Assembly (NCBI GenBank): GCA_903844635.1 | Contig: CAIMUF010000032.1 | Location: 1-64,000 of the forward strand | Length of the DNA stretch: 64,000 nt | Reading direction: 5' to 3' | Source of the DNA: an uncultured Sulfuricurvum sp. | GTDB taxonomy: Bacteria > Campylobacterota > Campylobacteria > Campylobacterales > Sulfurimonadaceae | Shown here: positions 31,759-40,689 of the stretch, piece by piece | Numbering within the stretch: the first letter of the stretch is position 1 | How the letters are laid out: each line of letters starts with the position of its first letter | Program-made: the position numbers and the translations under genes | Notes under the pieces: generated by a model | Databases searched by the model: none | Told to the model about the DNA's origin: nothing | What the model saw: the letters and a program-made list of their open reading frames with translations, nothing else

Positions 31759-32862
31759 ATGTTCAAAAACACTCAAAAACTACATGATAATCATATTCTT
31801 GAAACCTTAGCCAAGATTCTTATTGTAGGCCTTATTTTGTATGGATCTTTTTTAATTATTCAACCTTTTTTAGGGATCATTCTTTGGGCAATTATCATTG
31901 CAGTGACGATAAATCCCATTATCACGCTAGGTGAGAATACTCTCAAAATATCGCGTACAAAGGTGTCAATTTATTTCACTCTTTTCGTCTTTATCCTTCT
32001 GCTGCTACCTACTATCAGTCTTGGAATCTCACTTGCAAGTAATATTCAGTCTCTTCTTGCTGAATTTAAAGCAGGAATTCTTCACATTCCTTTGCCTAAT
32101 GAAAAAGTTGCTTCATGGCCTTTCATCGGAGAACGGTTATTTGGCCTCTGGTCTGAGGCATCAAGCAATCTCAATAAATTTGCTATAGCTCACAAAGATG
32201 ATGTTTCTTTATACATTAAACCTATATTATCAAGCATTGGCGGCGGAATTATGTCGGTTGTTGCCTTTATGGCATCCATGACTATTGCGGCTGTATTTAC
32301 CAGTATGAGCGAATCATCAACTGCATTAATGCATACTATTGCTCGTCGTCTTGCAGGTAAGCAAGGTATAGAATGGGTAAAACTTTCCACAATGACAATT
32401 CGAAGTGTTGTTCAAGGTGTCATTGGTATTGCACTGATTCAATCGATTACAGGATACATTGGATGTGTATTATTTGGCATCCCCTTTCCAATTGTATGGG
32501 CTATCTTAATTATGCTCATTGCTATTGCACAACTCCCTACTATTATTGTTCTCATCTTTCCAATTATTTATATGTTTTTTACAGCCACAACTGCGATGGC
32601 AATAGGATTTACAATTTTTAGTATTATGCTGGGATTTAGTGATAATGTCCTCAAGCCTCTTCTTCTGGGGCGCGGAGTTGATGCCCCGATGCTTGTCATT
32701 TTACTCGGAGCAATCGGTGGACTCATGACTTGGGGAATTCTGGGATTATTTGTCGGTTCTGTATTGCTTGCAGTGGCCTATAAGCTCTTTATGGCTTGGC
32801 TTACTCATGAGGCCGAAGAAATGGGGATGAGTACAGAAGAAATTGCAAAACTTGAAATATAA
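31759..32862 (+). CDS. AI-2E family transporter (PerM/YdiK type)
   Basis: A 367-residue integral membrane protein with about eight helices and the family's order: two N-terminal helices (ILIVGLILYGSFLIIQPFLG, WAIIIAVTINPII), a soluble central part (about 90-150), and late motifs GVIGIALIQSITGYIGCVLF, FSDNVLKPLLLGRGVDAPML and GGLMTWGILGLFVGSVLLAV. The family was named for one autoinducer-2 exporter; members also move Na+/H+ or other solutes, so the substrate here cannot be stated. Single gene with a ribosome binding site GAGAAG. Confidence 0.85.
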   Translation: MFKNTQKLHDNHILETLAKILIVGLILYGSFLIIQPFLGIILWAIIIAVTINPIITLGENTLKISRTKVSIYFTLFVFILLLLPTISLGISLASNIQSLLAEFKAGILHIPLPNEKVASWPFIGERLFGLWSEASSNLNKFAIAHKDDVSLYIKPILSSIGGGIMSVVAFMASMTIAAVFTSMSESSTALMHTIARRLAGKQGIEWVKLSTMTIRSVVQGVIGIALIQSITGYIGCVLFGIPFPIVWAILIMLIAIAQLPTIIVLIFPIIYMFFTATTAMAIGFTIFSIMLGFSDNVLKPLLLGRGVDAPMLVILLGAIGGLMTWGILGLFVGSVLLAVAYKLFMAWLTHEAEEMGMSTEEIAKLEI

Positions 32863-32892
32863 TCAATCATACTACCCCTTTTCCTTGCAATT

Positions 32893-32922
32893 TTGACTAA
32901 ATACTTCAGGTTATGGTATTAT
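32893..32922 (+). promoter_or_regulatory. Sigma-70 type promoter of the lemA operon
   Basis: TTGACT at 32893-32898 and TATTAT at 32917-32922 with an 18 bp spacer, 37 bp before the lemA ATG. Confidence 0.6.
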
Positions 32923-32959
32923 AGTCCAATATAAACACCACAAAAAAGTAGGTAAACAC

Positions 32960-33517
32960 ATGCAAATAGCTCTGATCATATTAGGCGTACTCTCAATTAT
33001 CGCCATTTTGATATACAACTCACTTATTGGCAAAAAAAATCAAGTTGAAAATATTTTCGCAGGGGTTGATACGGTTTTAAAAAAACGGTTTGACCTGATC
33101 CCGAACCTTGTTGCGTCTGTTTCACAATACATGGAACACGAAAAATCAACGTTAGAAAAAGTGACAGAGCTTCGTGCACAAGCAATGAAACCAGGAATCA
33201 GCGATGAGCAAAAAATATCTCTTGATGCCCAACTCACCTCTGCTTTAGGTGCTATTAACATTGCGATGGAAGCCTATCCGGACCTAAAAGCCAACGAAAA
33301 TGTCATGCATTTACAGCGTTCACTCAACGAAATTGAAGAGCAAATATCTGCTGCACGCCGTGCCTACAACCAAGCAGTTACGGATCTAAATAATGCTATC
33401 GAAATGTTTCCGACGAATATAATAGCCGGCTGGATGAATCTGCAACGTAAAGCTGTTTTTGAAATCACGGTAAGTGAACGTCAAAATGTTGATGTTGGTG
33501 CTCTATTTAATAAATGA
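32960..33517 (+). CDS. lemA: LemA family membrane protein
   Basis: A 185-residue protein with one N-terminal transmembrane helix (about 3-19) and a long helical bundle beginning YNSLIGKKNQVENIFAGVDT, with FDLIPNLVASVSQYMEHE, all LemA signatures. The domain faces the cytoplasm or periplasm depending on the species; the function is not settled. The next gene starts 4 bp before its stop and encodes a DUF3137 protein, a pair often seen together. Confidence 0.9.
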   Translation: MQIALIILGVLSIIAILIYNSLIGKKNQVENIFAGVDTVLKKRFDLIPNLVASVSQYMEHEKSTLEKVTELRAQAMKPGISDEQKISLDAQLTSALGAINIAMEAYPDLKANENVMHLQRSLNEIEEQISAARRAYNQAVTDLNNAIEMFPTNIIAGWMNLQRKAVFEITVSERQNVDVGALFNK

Positions 33518-34479
33518 AATCGCTTTCCGAACTTACTGATTTTTATTACAAAGAGCTTTATCCCTCTCTCAACGAACTCGAAAAAACGAGGATGCAAATC
33601 ATCTCTCAGTTAAAATGGTATGGGGGGATGGGAGCCGTTGTTTTCACGCTTACTGCTATTTGGATGGGGAAAAACTTCGGGCTATTTCATCCACTTATGA
33701 TAGCTGTTGCCATTGGTTTTATCGTTCTTGCATCTATTACCTATCGTTTTATGACTCAAGGGTATGCGAAAGACTTCAAAAGCAAGATCATTACTCCACT
33801 TATCGGTGCTATCGATTCAAATCTTCTCTATAATCCTGATTTTATGATTTCACAGCACCTCTTTGAGCGTTCACAGCTCTTTAATCACAAAGTTGATCGA
33901 TACAACGGTAATGATTACGTTAAAGGCTCAATTGATGGCGTTCCACTGGAATTTTCCGATGTTCATGCCGAATATCAGACCAAAGACTCCAAAGGACGAA
34001 CTCAATGGCAAACTCTTTTTCGTGGGCTTTTTCTTGTCGCCGAGTTTAATAAATATTTCAAAAGTAAAACCGTCATCCTCCCCGATCAAGCCGAAAAAAA
34101 CTTCGGCACTCTTATCGGTGGATGGCTCCAATCCATCAATTTTTCACGCGATGACCTCATCCGTCTGGATGATCCCGAATTTGAAAAAGCTTTTGTCGTC
34201 TATGGGAATGACCCCATCGAAGCACGCTATATTCTTAGCCATTCGATGATGAAACGGATTTTGGAATTTCAGAAGAAAATAACCCATCCGCTTTTCGTTT
34301 CTTTTGTCCATAATCATATCCATATCGGTATCGGAACCAAAAAAGATCTCTTTGAACCTGCTGTATTTACTTCTCTGCTGGATTTCAAACAAGCAATGGA
34401 GTACATAAATACCTTACGATATACCATCGGATTAGTGGAAGAATTAAAATTAAATGAGAAATTATGGAGTAAAGAGTAA
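33514..34479 (+). CDS. DUF3137 membrane protein
   Basis: A 321-residue protein with two hydrophobic helices near the N-terminus (about 32-49 and 56-76), then a large soluble domain with VDRYNGNDYVKGSIDGVPLE, the DUF3137 hallmark, and FRGLFLVAEFNKYFKSKTVI. No enzymatic motif is visible. It is translationally coupled to lemA, so the two probably act together at the membrane. It ends one base before the convergent YigZ-like gene. Confidence 0.85.
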   Translation: MKSLSELTDFYYKELYPSLNELEKTRMQIISQLKWYGGMGAVVFTLTAIWMGKNFGLFHPLMIAVAIGFIVLASITYRFMTQGYAKDFKSKIITPLIGAIDSNLLYNPDFMISQHLFERSQLFNHKVDRYNGNDYVKGSIDGVPLEFSDVHAEYQTKDSKGRTQWQTLFRGLFLVAEFNKYFKSKTVILPDQAEKNFGTLIGGWLQSINFSRDDLIRLDDPEFEKAFVVYGNDPIEARYILSHSMMKRILEFQKKITHPLFVSFVHNHIHIGIGTKKDLFEPAVFTSLLDFKQAMEYINTLRYTIGLVEELKLNEKLWSKE

Positions 34480-35055
34480 TTATACTCGTCGAATACTCCG
34501 CCCTAGCACACCATAAAGCTTCTCCAACTTTTCCGCAGTGCCCTCAATCTCAAAGAGTGCACCTTTATCGCCAAATTCTTTAGAAATTATTTGAATATCT
34601 GATTGAGCACTCTCATACTCCACCATTGAAATATTTGAGTAATCGCATTCGATTTTATGGATAAGGAGTTTTTCATATGGCTGTAAAATTGCTTGCGCGT
34701 ATGCCGCATTAGCAGCCTCAGCATAGGCACGTACCAACCCGCCAGGTCCCAGTTTTGTCCCACCGAAATAACGAACGGTGATAATAGCAGCATTGATAAG
34801 CCCATGCCCTTGCAATACAGATAAAGTAGGTTTACCCGATGTCCCTTTTGGCTCACCGTCATCTCCACTGTATTCAACAATCTGATCGAATTCATTTAAC
34901 AATCGGTATGCACTTACAAAATGAACTGCTTTTGGATGCAGTGACTTCAAACGTTGCATCTCGTATTCATATAGAGACACAGGCATACAAAAAGCGATAA
35001 ATTTTGACCCTTTGATCTCAATAGAGTCTGTAAATATTTCACTTACACTGACCAT
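34480..35055 (-). CDS. YigZ / IMPACT family protein
   Basis: A 191-residue protein with the IMPACT N-terminal fold: KGSKFIAFCMPV at the start, then EYSGDDGEPKGTSGKPTL, the conserved DDGEPxGTAG-like loop, and TVRYFGGTKLGPGGLVRAYAEA. A smaller C-terminal domain follows. Bacterial members resemble the protein that binds Gcn1 in eukaryotes; a role in translation stress is suspected but not proven. I start it at ATG 35055 because AAGGAGT lies six bases before it; the longer frame to 35091 adds 12 residues with no ribosome binding site. Confidence 0.85.
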   Translation of the reverse strand: MVSVSEIFTDSIEIKGSKFIAFCMPVSLYEYEMQRLKSLHPKAVHFVSAYRLLNEFDQIVEYSGDDGEPKGTSGKPTLSVLQGHGLINAAIITVRYFGGTKLGPGGLVRAYAEAANAAYAQAILQPYEKLLIHKIECDYSNISMVEYESAQSDIQIISKEFGDKGALFEIEGTAEKLEKLYGVLGRSIRRV

Positions 35056-35249
35056 CACACACTCCTTTAAGATAGTTATCTGTATTTGCATACTCTGTTA
35101 CCCTAAAGTATCTTAAAAATTCAAATTATGATTAAAAAATGATCAATTCATTCTATCGGAATTTGATACAATATTTCGAATGAGACGTTGGAACTGCTAA
35201 TGAGAGCGGGTAATACCAAGGTCCTCATTATTTTCGCTACAATTTCTAA

Positions 35250-36200
35250 ATGCAATCAACCCCTCAACAAGCACTACTTTTCTGGTATAAGGCTAATGGT
35301 CGTCACGATTTACCATGGCGTATAACAAGTGATCCTTATAAAATATATATCAGTGAAATAATGCTCCAGCAAACGCAAGTCAAAACAGTCTTAGAGCGGT
35401 TTTACTTCCCATTTTTGGATAGCTTCCCTACGTTACAAGATTTAGCAGAAGCTCATGTCGATGATGTCCTAAAAAAATGGGAAGGATTAGGCTACTACAC
35501 AAGAGCTCGTAATCTTCATGCAGCATCTCGTCAATGCGATGGCGTCCTTCCGCTCAATGCATATGACTTGATGCAGTTACCCGGTATTGGGCGCTCCACC
35601 GCTCATGCAGTAGCCGCTTTTGCCTACCGTGAAGCGTTACCCATCATGGATGCCAACGTTAAGCGAATACTCTATCGCTATTTCAGACTCGTTGACCGCA
35701 ATGAAAAAAAACTATGGGAATACGCCTATACTCTTTTTGATTCAAATCATCCGTATGAATACAATCAAGCAATGATGGATGTAGGCTCAACGCTATGTTT
35801 ACCTAAAAAACCGTTATGTGAGCATTGTCCCTTTGAGTCTACCTGCCAAGGAAAAAACTCTCCCCTCCTCTATCCAGCACCTAAAATGAAAAAAGTAAAA
35901 CCCGTTCGCAATAGAAATATTGTTATCTTTGAAAATAATGGTAAATTTGCTCTCTATCAGAGACAAGAACGGTTTTTATCCGGATTATGGGGATTTGCTC
36001 AGTATGAAGAGCTAAACGAATTTAAAAATGAATACCTAGGTCACATCACTCAACACTACAGCCACTTCGCCTTAGAAGCAGATGTTTATCGATGTAAAAG
36101 TAACGATGTTGACGAAGAGTTCGAATGGTTTAGCTTGGAAGAAATTTCCGAGCTTTCACTGAGCCGTGCGGATCATAAAATACTGGAGTTTATAAACTAA
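35250..36200 (+). CDS. mutY: A/G-specific adenine DNA glycosylase
   Basis: Removes adenine mispaired with 8-oxoguanine. The 316 residues show DLPWR (about 20-24), EIMLQQTQVKTV, the helix-hairpin-helix LMQLPGIGRSTAHAVAAFAY with the catalytic Asp in IMDANVKRILYR, and a four-cysteine iron-sulfur loop (CLPKKPLCEHCPFESTC). The C-terminal Nudix-like reader domain is there but short (about 225-316), smaller than in E. coli MutY (350). No other gene shares its strand nearby; it overlaps the convergent ttcA-like gene by 11 bp. Confidence 0.93.
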   Translation: MQSTPQQALLFWYKANGRHDLPWRITSDPYKIYISEIMLQQTQVKTVLERFYFPFLDSFPTLQDLAEAHVDDVLKKWEGLGYYTRARNLHAASRQCDGVLPLNAYDLMQLPGIGRSTAHAVAAFAYREALPIMDANVKRILYRYFRLVDRNEKKLWEYAYTLFDSNHPYEYNQAMMDVGSTLCLPKKPLCEHCPFESTCQGKNSPLLYPAPKMKKVKPVRNRNIVIFENNGKFALYQRQERFLSGLWGFAQYEELNEFKNEYLGHITQHYSHFALEADVYRCKSNDVDEEFEWFSLEEISELSLSRADHKILEFIN

Positions 36201-36921
36201 ATCTTTCAGGATCAAAAAATGTTTCATCGCTAATATGACCAAATGCCGAGTTTATTGAAACAAATAAATTCGGATGCTTTTCTTCCATCTCTCCTAACAT
36301 TACTTTCATAGAAGCGCGAGCATGAGGCATTTTGACATCGAACCGCATGGATGGGCACATCTCATCACCGATTGTCGGCATTTCGTTCTCTAGAGCACAT
36401 ACTGCAAGCTGACGTTCACGTAACTGGATGAGCGGTCGAATGACGATCAATCCATTACCCGCCTTATATTTCGGAGCAAGTGCTCTCATATGACCGTTAT
36501 AAATCATATTCATAAAAAAACTTTCCGCTGCATCATCGAGGTGATGCCCAAGTGCGACTTTATTGCATCCGTGTTCAATCGCTGCCTCGTAAAGAGCACC
36601 GCGTCGCATACGGGAAAAAAAACTGCAAAATGAGGAATTTTTACGGATTTTATCGGTAGCAATCTCATACGTATTGGTTGCATGAATATGATGAGTAATC
36701 CCATGCGTAGCACAATGTTCACTGAGCTTCGTTAAATCTTCACCCATACCATACGTTACCGTGACGGCTATAAGCTCAAAGTTAAAGGGAGCACGTCTCT
36801 GCTGCTCACGAAGTGCGTGTATCATCGTCAATGAATCTTTGCCGCCGCTAAGACCGACGAGGATTTTATCACCCTCTTCTATAAGATTAAAAGCTGCATT
36901 CGTTTGTCCGATTTTACTCAT
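36190..36921 (-). CDS. TtcA-like tRNA-thiolation PP-loop ATPase with changed cysteines
   Basis: A 243-residue N-type ATP pyrophosphatase. The PP-loop SGGKDSLTMIH (about 25-35) and GHHLDDAAESFFMNM (about 128-142) match TtcA, which makes 2-thiocytidine at tRNA position 32. The iron-sulfur ligands differ: the CSLC motif of E. coli reads CSFF, and the later PCNLC reads GDEMC, so only one Cys of each pair is left. It may bind a cluster differently, use another sulfur path or modify another site. I chose ATG 36921 (MSKIGQTN), which follows AAGAAG, over the longer frame that runs into mtnN. It is the last gene of the long minus-strand cluster. Confidence 0.8.
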   Translation of the reverse strand: MSKIGQTNAAFNLIEEGDKILVGLSGGKDSLTMIHALREQQRRAPFNFELIAVTVTYGMGEDLTKLSEHCATHGITHHIHATNTYEIATDKIRKNSSFCSFFSRMRRGALYEAAIEHGCNKVALGHHLDDAAESFFMNMIYNGHMRALAPKYKAGNGLIVIRPLIQLRERQLAVCALENEMPTIGDEMCPSMRFDVKMPHARASMKVMLGEMEEKHPNLFVSINSAFGHISDETFFDPERFSL

Positions 36922-36937
36922 AATCTTCTTGTTTAGC

Positions 36938-37630
36938 TTAATTACCAATGCGTTTTACCATCTCTAAAATAAACTTGGCACTCTCAGCAGCAGACGTTTT
37001 TAAAAATGCATCGAAATCATCACTTGCGCCGCCATCTGCAGTATCGCTGATTGCACGTAAAACAAAAAATGGAATACCGAAGTTTTGGCAAACACACGCC
37101 ACACTTGCCCCTTCCATCTCTAACGCATCCGCATTAAACGTTTGCTGTATCCACGATTTTCGCTCGCCACTAGCAACAAATTGATCGCCTGTTGCAATAA
37201 TTCCTTCATACAAATCAACGCCCATATCGATGGCGACTTCAGAGGCAAGAGAACGAAGATTTGCATCGGATTCAATCATCAACGTTCCCTCAGGAATAAA
37301 ACCATATGGGTGACCAAAGGCGGTAATATCAACATCATGCTGACACAATGCAGACGCCATAATTAAATCACCGATTTTCAACTCTTTGGAAATTCCGCCT
37401 GCGACACCGCTAAAGAGTAAAACTTCAGCACCGAAACGTTCCAACATGACCGAAGCAGTAATCGCAGAAAAAACTTTTCCAATTTTTGAATACGCAATTA
37501 CCAGTTCATGGTTTTTATACGTGCACGTGTAAAATACATTTCCAGCATGTTCAAGCGTCTGATAGGTGCCGATACTTTCTAATATTGGATCGATTTCTTC
37601 TCTCATCGCTCCCATAATGGCTATTTTCAT
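36938..37630 (-). CDS. mtnN: 5'-methylthioadenosine / S-adenosylhomocysteine nucleosidase
   Basis: A 230-residue MTAN. The start MKIAIMGAMREEIDPI, LFSGVAGGISKELKIGD (about 76-92), ATGDQFVASG, the substrate stretch DALEMEGASVACVC (about 169-182) and RAISDTADGGASDDF with the catalytic Asp are complete. It cleaves MTA and SAH; in Helicobacter and Campylobacter the same enzyme also hydrolyses 6-amino-6-deoxyfutalosine for menaquinone, which is likely here too. It lies 11 bp after a nitrilase-family gene. Confidence 0.93.
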   Translation of the reverse strand: MKIAIMGAMREEIDPILESIGTYQTLEHAGNVFYTCTYKNHELVIAYSKIGKVFSAITASVMLERFGAEVLLFSGVAGGISKELKIGDLIMASALCQHDVDITAFGHPYGFIPEGTLMIESDANLRSLASEVAIDMGVDLYEGIIATGDQFVASGERKSWIQQTFNADALEMEGASVACVCQNFGIPFFVLRAISDTADGGASDDFDAFLKTSAAESAKFILEMVKRIGN

Positions 37631-37641
37631 TTTAGTTCCTC

Positions 37642-38400
37642 TTAGGTATTTTTTGCAATATAACGCTCTAATTTTTGAAGTTTATGATTCAATGAAACAA
37701 TTTTTGACTCTTCATCCAAAAGAGAGAGTTGATGCTCAACAGAACCAATAGGAGTAATCACCCTGCTTCCTCCCCAAAATCCAAGTCCATCTTCAAATCC
37801 GACACGGTTGACAAAAACAACATATGCTTTCGTTAGCAGTGCAAGAGATTTTAACAAGGCATCCCATTGAGATTCTATCAGCAATCCCTCATCACTAAAG
37901 TCACGTGCAGGGGAAGCAGCCAATACATAAATGACATCAACATCCAATGTTGCAAGAGTAGCAAATGTCTGTGCTCGCCAAACATCTTCACACACAACCA
38001 TAGCCGCAGTTCCATAGACTGTTTGAAAGTTCTTTATTTCATTACCTGCAGCGAAGTAACGTCCCTCTTCAAACATTCCATACGTCGGAAGATGATTTTT
38101 ATGATGAATATGAAGCAACTCACCTTTAGAAAAATAAAGGGCGCTGTTATACACCTTTCCATCATCCCAAATCGCTGCACCTATTGCAATATCACACACG
38201 TTACTAGCCTTTGCCAGCGGCACTAACTCATCAAGATTCCAGGCATCTTCAAAAAGTTTATCTTGAAGCATATAGCCACTCAATGCCAATTCAGGAAAAA
38301 CAACTACATCCGCATCTGAGTTAATATCGATGAGCGCTAAAACCCTCTCTAAATTAGAGCGATTGAGCTTGGGTGCAAACTGGAGTAAAGCTGCTTTCAT
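37642..38400 (-). CDS. Carbon-nitrogen hydrolase (nitrilase family), active type
   Basis: A 252-residue amidohydrolase with the full Glu-Lys-Cys triad: VVFPELALSGYML (Glu at about 37), HHKNHLPTYGMFEEGRYF (Lys at about 105) and MVVCEDVWR (Cys at about 139). The CEDVW form and the FEEGRYF loop resemble the glutaminase domain of NAD synthetases, so it may hydrolyse an amide such as glutamine; the true substrate is unknown. ATG 38400 overlaps the fabD TGA (ATGA) and is preferred to the ATG at 38415. It contrasts with the second nitrilase-fold protein at 19434-20225, which lacks the triad. Confidence 0.83.
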   Translation of the reverse strand: MKAALLQFAPKLNRSNLERVLALIDINSDADVVVFPELALSGYMLQDKLFEDAWNLDELVPLAKASNVCDIAIGAAIWDDGKVYNSALYFSKGELLHIHHKNHLPTYGMFEEGRYFAAGNEIKNFQTVYGTAAMVVCEDVWRAQTFATLATLDVDVIYVLAASPARDFSDEGLLIESQWDALLKSLALLTKAYVVFVNRVGFEDGLGFWGGSRVITPIGSVEHQLSLLDEESKIVSLNHKLQKLERYIAKNT

Positions 38401-39335
38401 GAGAGGGCTTCGCATACCTTTGCAAGTGATTCCATGTCGGATATTCCCATTGTCTCAACTTCAGGTGCATTACGCTTGTTGAGCCCTTTTAACACCGCAC
38501 CGTTACCAAACTCAATCATCACATCGATTTCACTTGCAATGGCTTCGATGGATTGTTTGTATTTAACCGGTTGGATCAATTGAATTTTCAACCATTCAAT
38601 TGCTTCTTTTTTAGTTGCATATTTTTGCGTCGTGGCATTAGAAACAATCGGTGCACTAAAGGTATCATTGACCTTTGCTTCCATCGCTTCGCCCAATGGT
38701 TCCATCGCACTTGAAAGAAGAGGACAGTGGCTCGCAATCGACATATTCAGCAACAATGCCCGTTTTGCTCCCGCTTCTTTGAAGACACTTTCCATGGCAC
38801 TTAAATCTTCTTTGATTCCAGCGACAACAAGTTGACCATTTTGGTTAAAGTTAGCAGGCCAAATCCGCTTACCCTCTGCATTGGCTTTTAGACAAAGTTC
38901 TTCAACGACACTGTCATCAAGACCTAAAATCGCCATCATACCGGCATTAATATCAGCACATGCATTTTGCATTAGCAACCCACGAGTATGTACCAACTCC
39001 ACCGCATCGACGTAATCAATCGCACCACTCGCGCACAATGCACTAAATTCACCCAGTGAGTGACCCAAAAATAATACGGCATCCGTGGGGTGAGCTTCTT
39101 GAAATAATTTATAAGCAATCAAAGAAACCAATAAAATAGCAGGTTGAGTATATGCCGTCTCATTAATCTGCTCATTTTCTTCAAACAATAATTTGCTAAA
39201 ATCAACACCAATGCGTTCGCCTGCACGCTCAAACATTTCGCGGGCTAATGGACTGTTTTCATAAAAAGACTTTCCCATACCAATACTTTGAGAGCCTTGT
39301 CCCGGAAAAATCATTGCTATTTTTTTTGAGTTCAT
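38397..39335 (-). CDS. fabD: Malonyl-CoA:ACP transacylase
   Basis: Moves malonyl groups from CoA to acyl carrier protein for fatty acid synthesis. The 312 residues start with IAMIFPGQGSQSIGMGKSFY and contain the nucleophile motif GHSLGEFSALCASG (Ser at about 93), the Arg region VHTRGLLMQNA and the catalytic His in SIASHCPLLSSAM. The end is coupled to the nitrilase gene, and the start lies 2 bp after the Fis-like gene. Confidence 0.95.
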   Translation of the reverse strand: MNSKKIAMIFPGQGSQSIGMGKSFYENSPLAREMFERAGERIGVDFSKLLFEENEQINETAYTQPAILLVSLIAYKLFQEAHPTDAVLFLGHSLGEFSALCASGAIDYVDAVELVHTRGLLMQNACADINAGMMAILGLDDSVVEELCLKANAEGKRIWPANFNQNGQLVVAGIKEDLSAMESVFKEAGAKRALLLNMSIASHCPLLSSAMEPLGEAMEAKVNDTFSAPIVSNATTQKYATKKEAIEWLKIQLIQPVKYKQSIEAIASEIDVMIEFGNGAVLKGLNKRNAPEVETMGISDMESLAKVCEALS

Positions 39336-39337
39336 TT

Positions 39338-40153
39338 TTATTCCTTTATTTCAAGTTTATACTGTGCATGTTCTGTGATTTTTTTACGTAGAGTATTACG
39401 ATTGAGTCCTAATTTATCCGATAATTGCAACTGTGATTTAAATTTCTTTATTCCTGCACGGATCAAAGGAACTTCATATAAATGCAAAAACTTTCGGTAA
39501 TCATTATTACTGCCCAGCTTCTGAAATAAGAAATTTTCCATGATACCCATGAGATCGTCTTCACCAACACTGCTTAACAAGCAATGCAAATAAACTTGTC
39601 TACGCAATGAGAGAGCATTTTCACTCACATCCGGAATGAATTTACTCGTATCGATAGGATCCATTTTCCCAAATGTTTCTTGAGCTTCTCGCGTAAAGAG
39701 ATCACATAACAAAGCAATATCTTCAGGACGCTCACTTAAAGAAGGGATACTCAGACGAATAGAAAAAATATTTTCTAATTGTTCCTGAGAAAAACGAAAT
39801 CCACCTGTTGCGATAATACGTGTTTTAGTTCGATTTAGAGTCTCTTCAAATCGCTTTATATTGGAAATATCATCAATTCTATGGATAATAATGGCGCTAT
39901 GCTTTTCCAATGAATCCATAAGTTCATCAAAATTACTGGCATCAATAACAGGAGCATGGGGTAATATGTAGCGAGCAAGAGTGAGTTTTCCAGTCCCTCG
40001 AGCACCAATAATTATGGCACTAACCGATAGACCTTTTAAGAGATTAGCAGTTTTAAACGCCTCAAGCGAGGCGCTTGAAGCAGTTAAGAAATTAGTGACA
40101 TCCACAGCCGTGGTTACCACCGCTTCCGCAACATCCGCTATCATCGACAGCAT
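39338..40153 (-). CDS. AAA/Fis-type regulator-like protein
   Basis: Up to 271 residues. A reduced sigma-54-activator-like ATPase part has a Walker A loop GARGTGKLTLAR (about 52-63), RFEETLNRTKTRIIATGG like the sensor I region and a following RLSIPSLSERPEDI, the usual R-finger stretch. The GAFTGA loop that touches sigma-54 is absent. The C-terminus is a Fis-type helix-turn-helix, LSDKLGLNRNTLRKKITEHA. It may be a DNA-binding regulator that no longer activates sigma-54. The long frame starts at 40153, 62 bp inside slyD, without a good ribosome binding site; a GTG at about 40105 would shorten the overlap, so the start is uncertain. Confidence 0.68.
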   Translation of the reverse strand: MLSMIADVAEAVVTTAVDVTNFLTASSASLEAFKTANLLKGLSVSAIIIGARGTGKLTLARYILPHAPVIDASNFDELMDSLEKHSAIIIHRIDDISNIKRFEETLNRTKTRIIATGGFRFSQEQLENIFSIRLSIPSLSERPEDIALLCDLFTREAQETFGKMDPIDTSKFIPDVSENALSLRRQVYLHCLLSSVGEDDLMGIMENFLFQKLGSNNDYRKFLHLYEVPLIRAGIKKFKSQLQLSDKLGLNRNTLRKKITEHAQYKLEIKE

Positions 40154-40613
40154 TTTCAGCAGGGATACCGCTCATAGCTTCTTCTGCTGAAGGATCACGA
40201 ACAACGTTGATCGTTACGCTGAACATTAAATCTTTACCAGCAAGAGGATGATTAAAGTCGATAATAACATTATCACCTTTAACCTCTTTAACAGTAACTT
40301 GAACAGTTCCGCCATCTTCACCTTGACCATACAATGTCATACCAGGATTTAAATCGATACCTGCAAATTGCTCACGTGGAAGCTCTTGCTGTGCATCTTC
40401 ATTATAATCGCCGTAGGCATCGACAGCTTTAACCATCACATCACCTTTTTCACCCATAGACATGTGTGCAATCCCATTTTCTAAACCAGGAATGATTTGC
40501 CCTTTTCCAAACATAAATACTAATGGTTGACCACCAATATTACTGTCCACAACATTCGCACCATCGCGAACTTCATATTCGATCGAAACGATCTGATTTG
40601 CTTCAATTGCCAT
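40092..40613 (-). CDS. slyD: SlyD-type FKBP peptidyl-prolyl isomerase
   Basis: A 173-residue cis-trans prolyl isomerase and chaperone. The FKBP part frames an IF-domain: FMFGKGQIIPGLENGIAHMS, then VDAYGDYN and DFNHPLAGKDLMFSV. The C-terminal tail is metal-binding, rich in Cys, Gly and His (SGCCGSGGNHGCGCH), as in SlyD, which supplies nickel to hydrogenases and urease. It is downstream of the Tol-Pal genes in the same direction, with a 76 bp gap. Confidence 0.93.
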   Translation of the reverse strand: MAIEANQIVSIEYEVRDGANVVDSNIGGQPLVFMFGKGQIIPGLENGIAHMSMGEKGDVMVKAVDAYGDYNEDAQQELPREQFAGIDLNPGMTLYGQGEDGGTVQVTVKEVKGDNVIIDFNHPLAGKDLMFSVTINVVRDPSAEEAMSGIPAENAVDDSGCCGSGGNHGCGCH

Positions 40614-40689
40614 TGACTTGCCTTACAAATTTTAAGATAATGCGATTTTAGCACATTTAGCTATAGATAGGCTGAAAACCATCATATAG

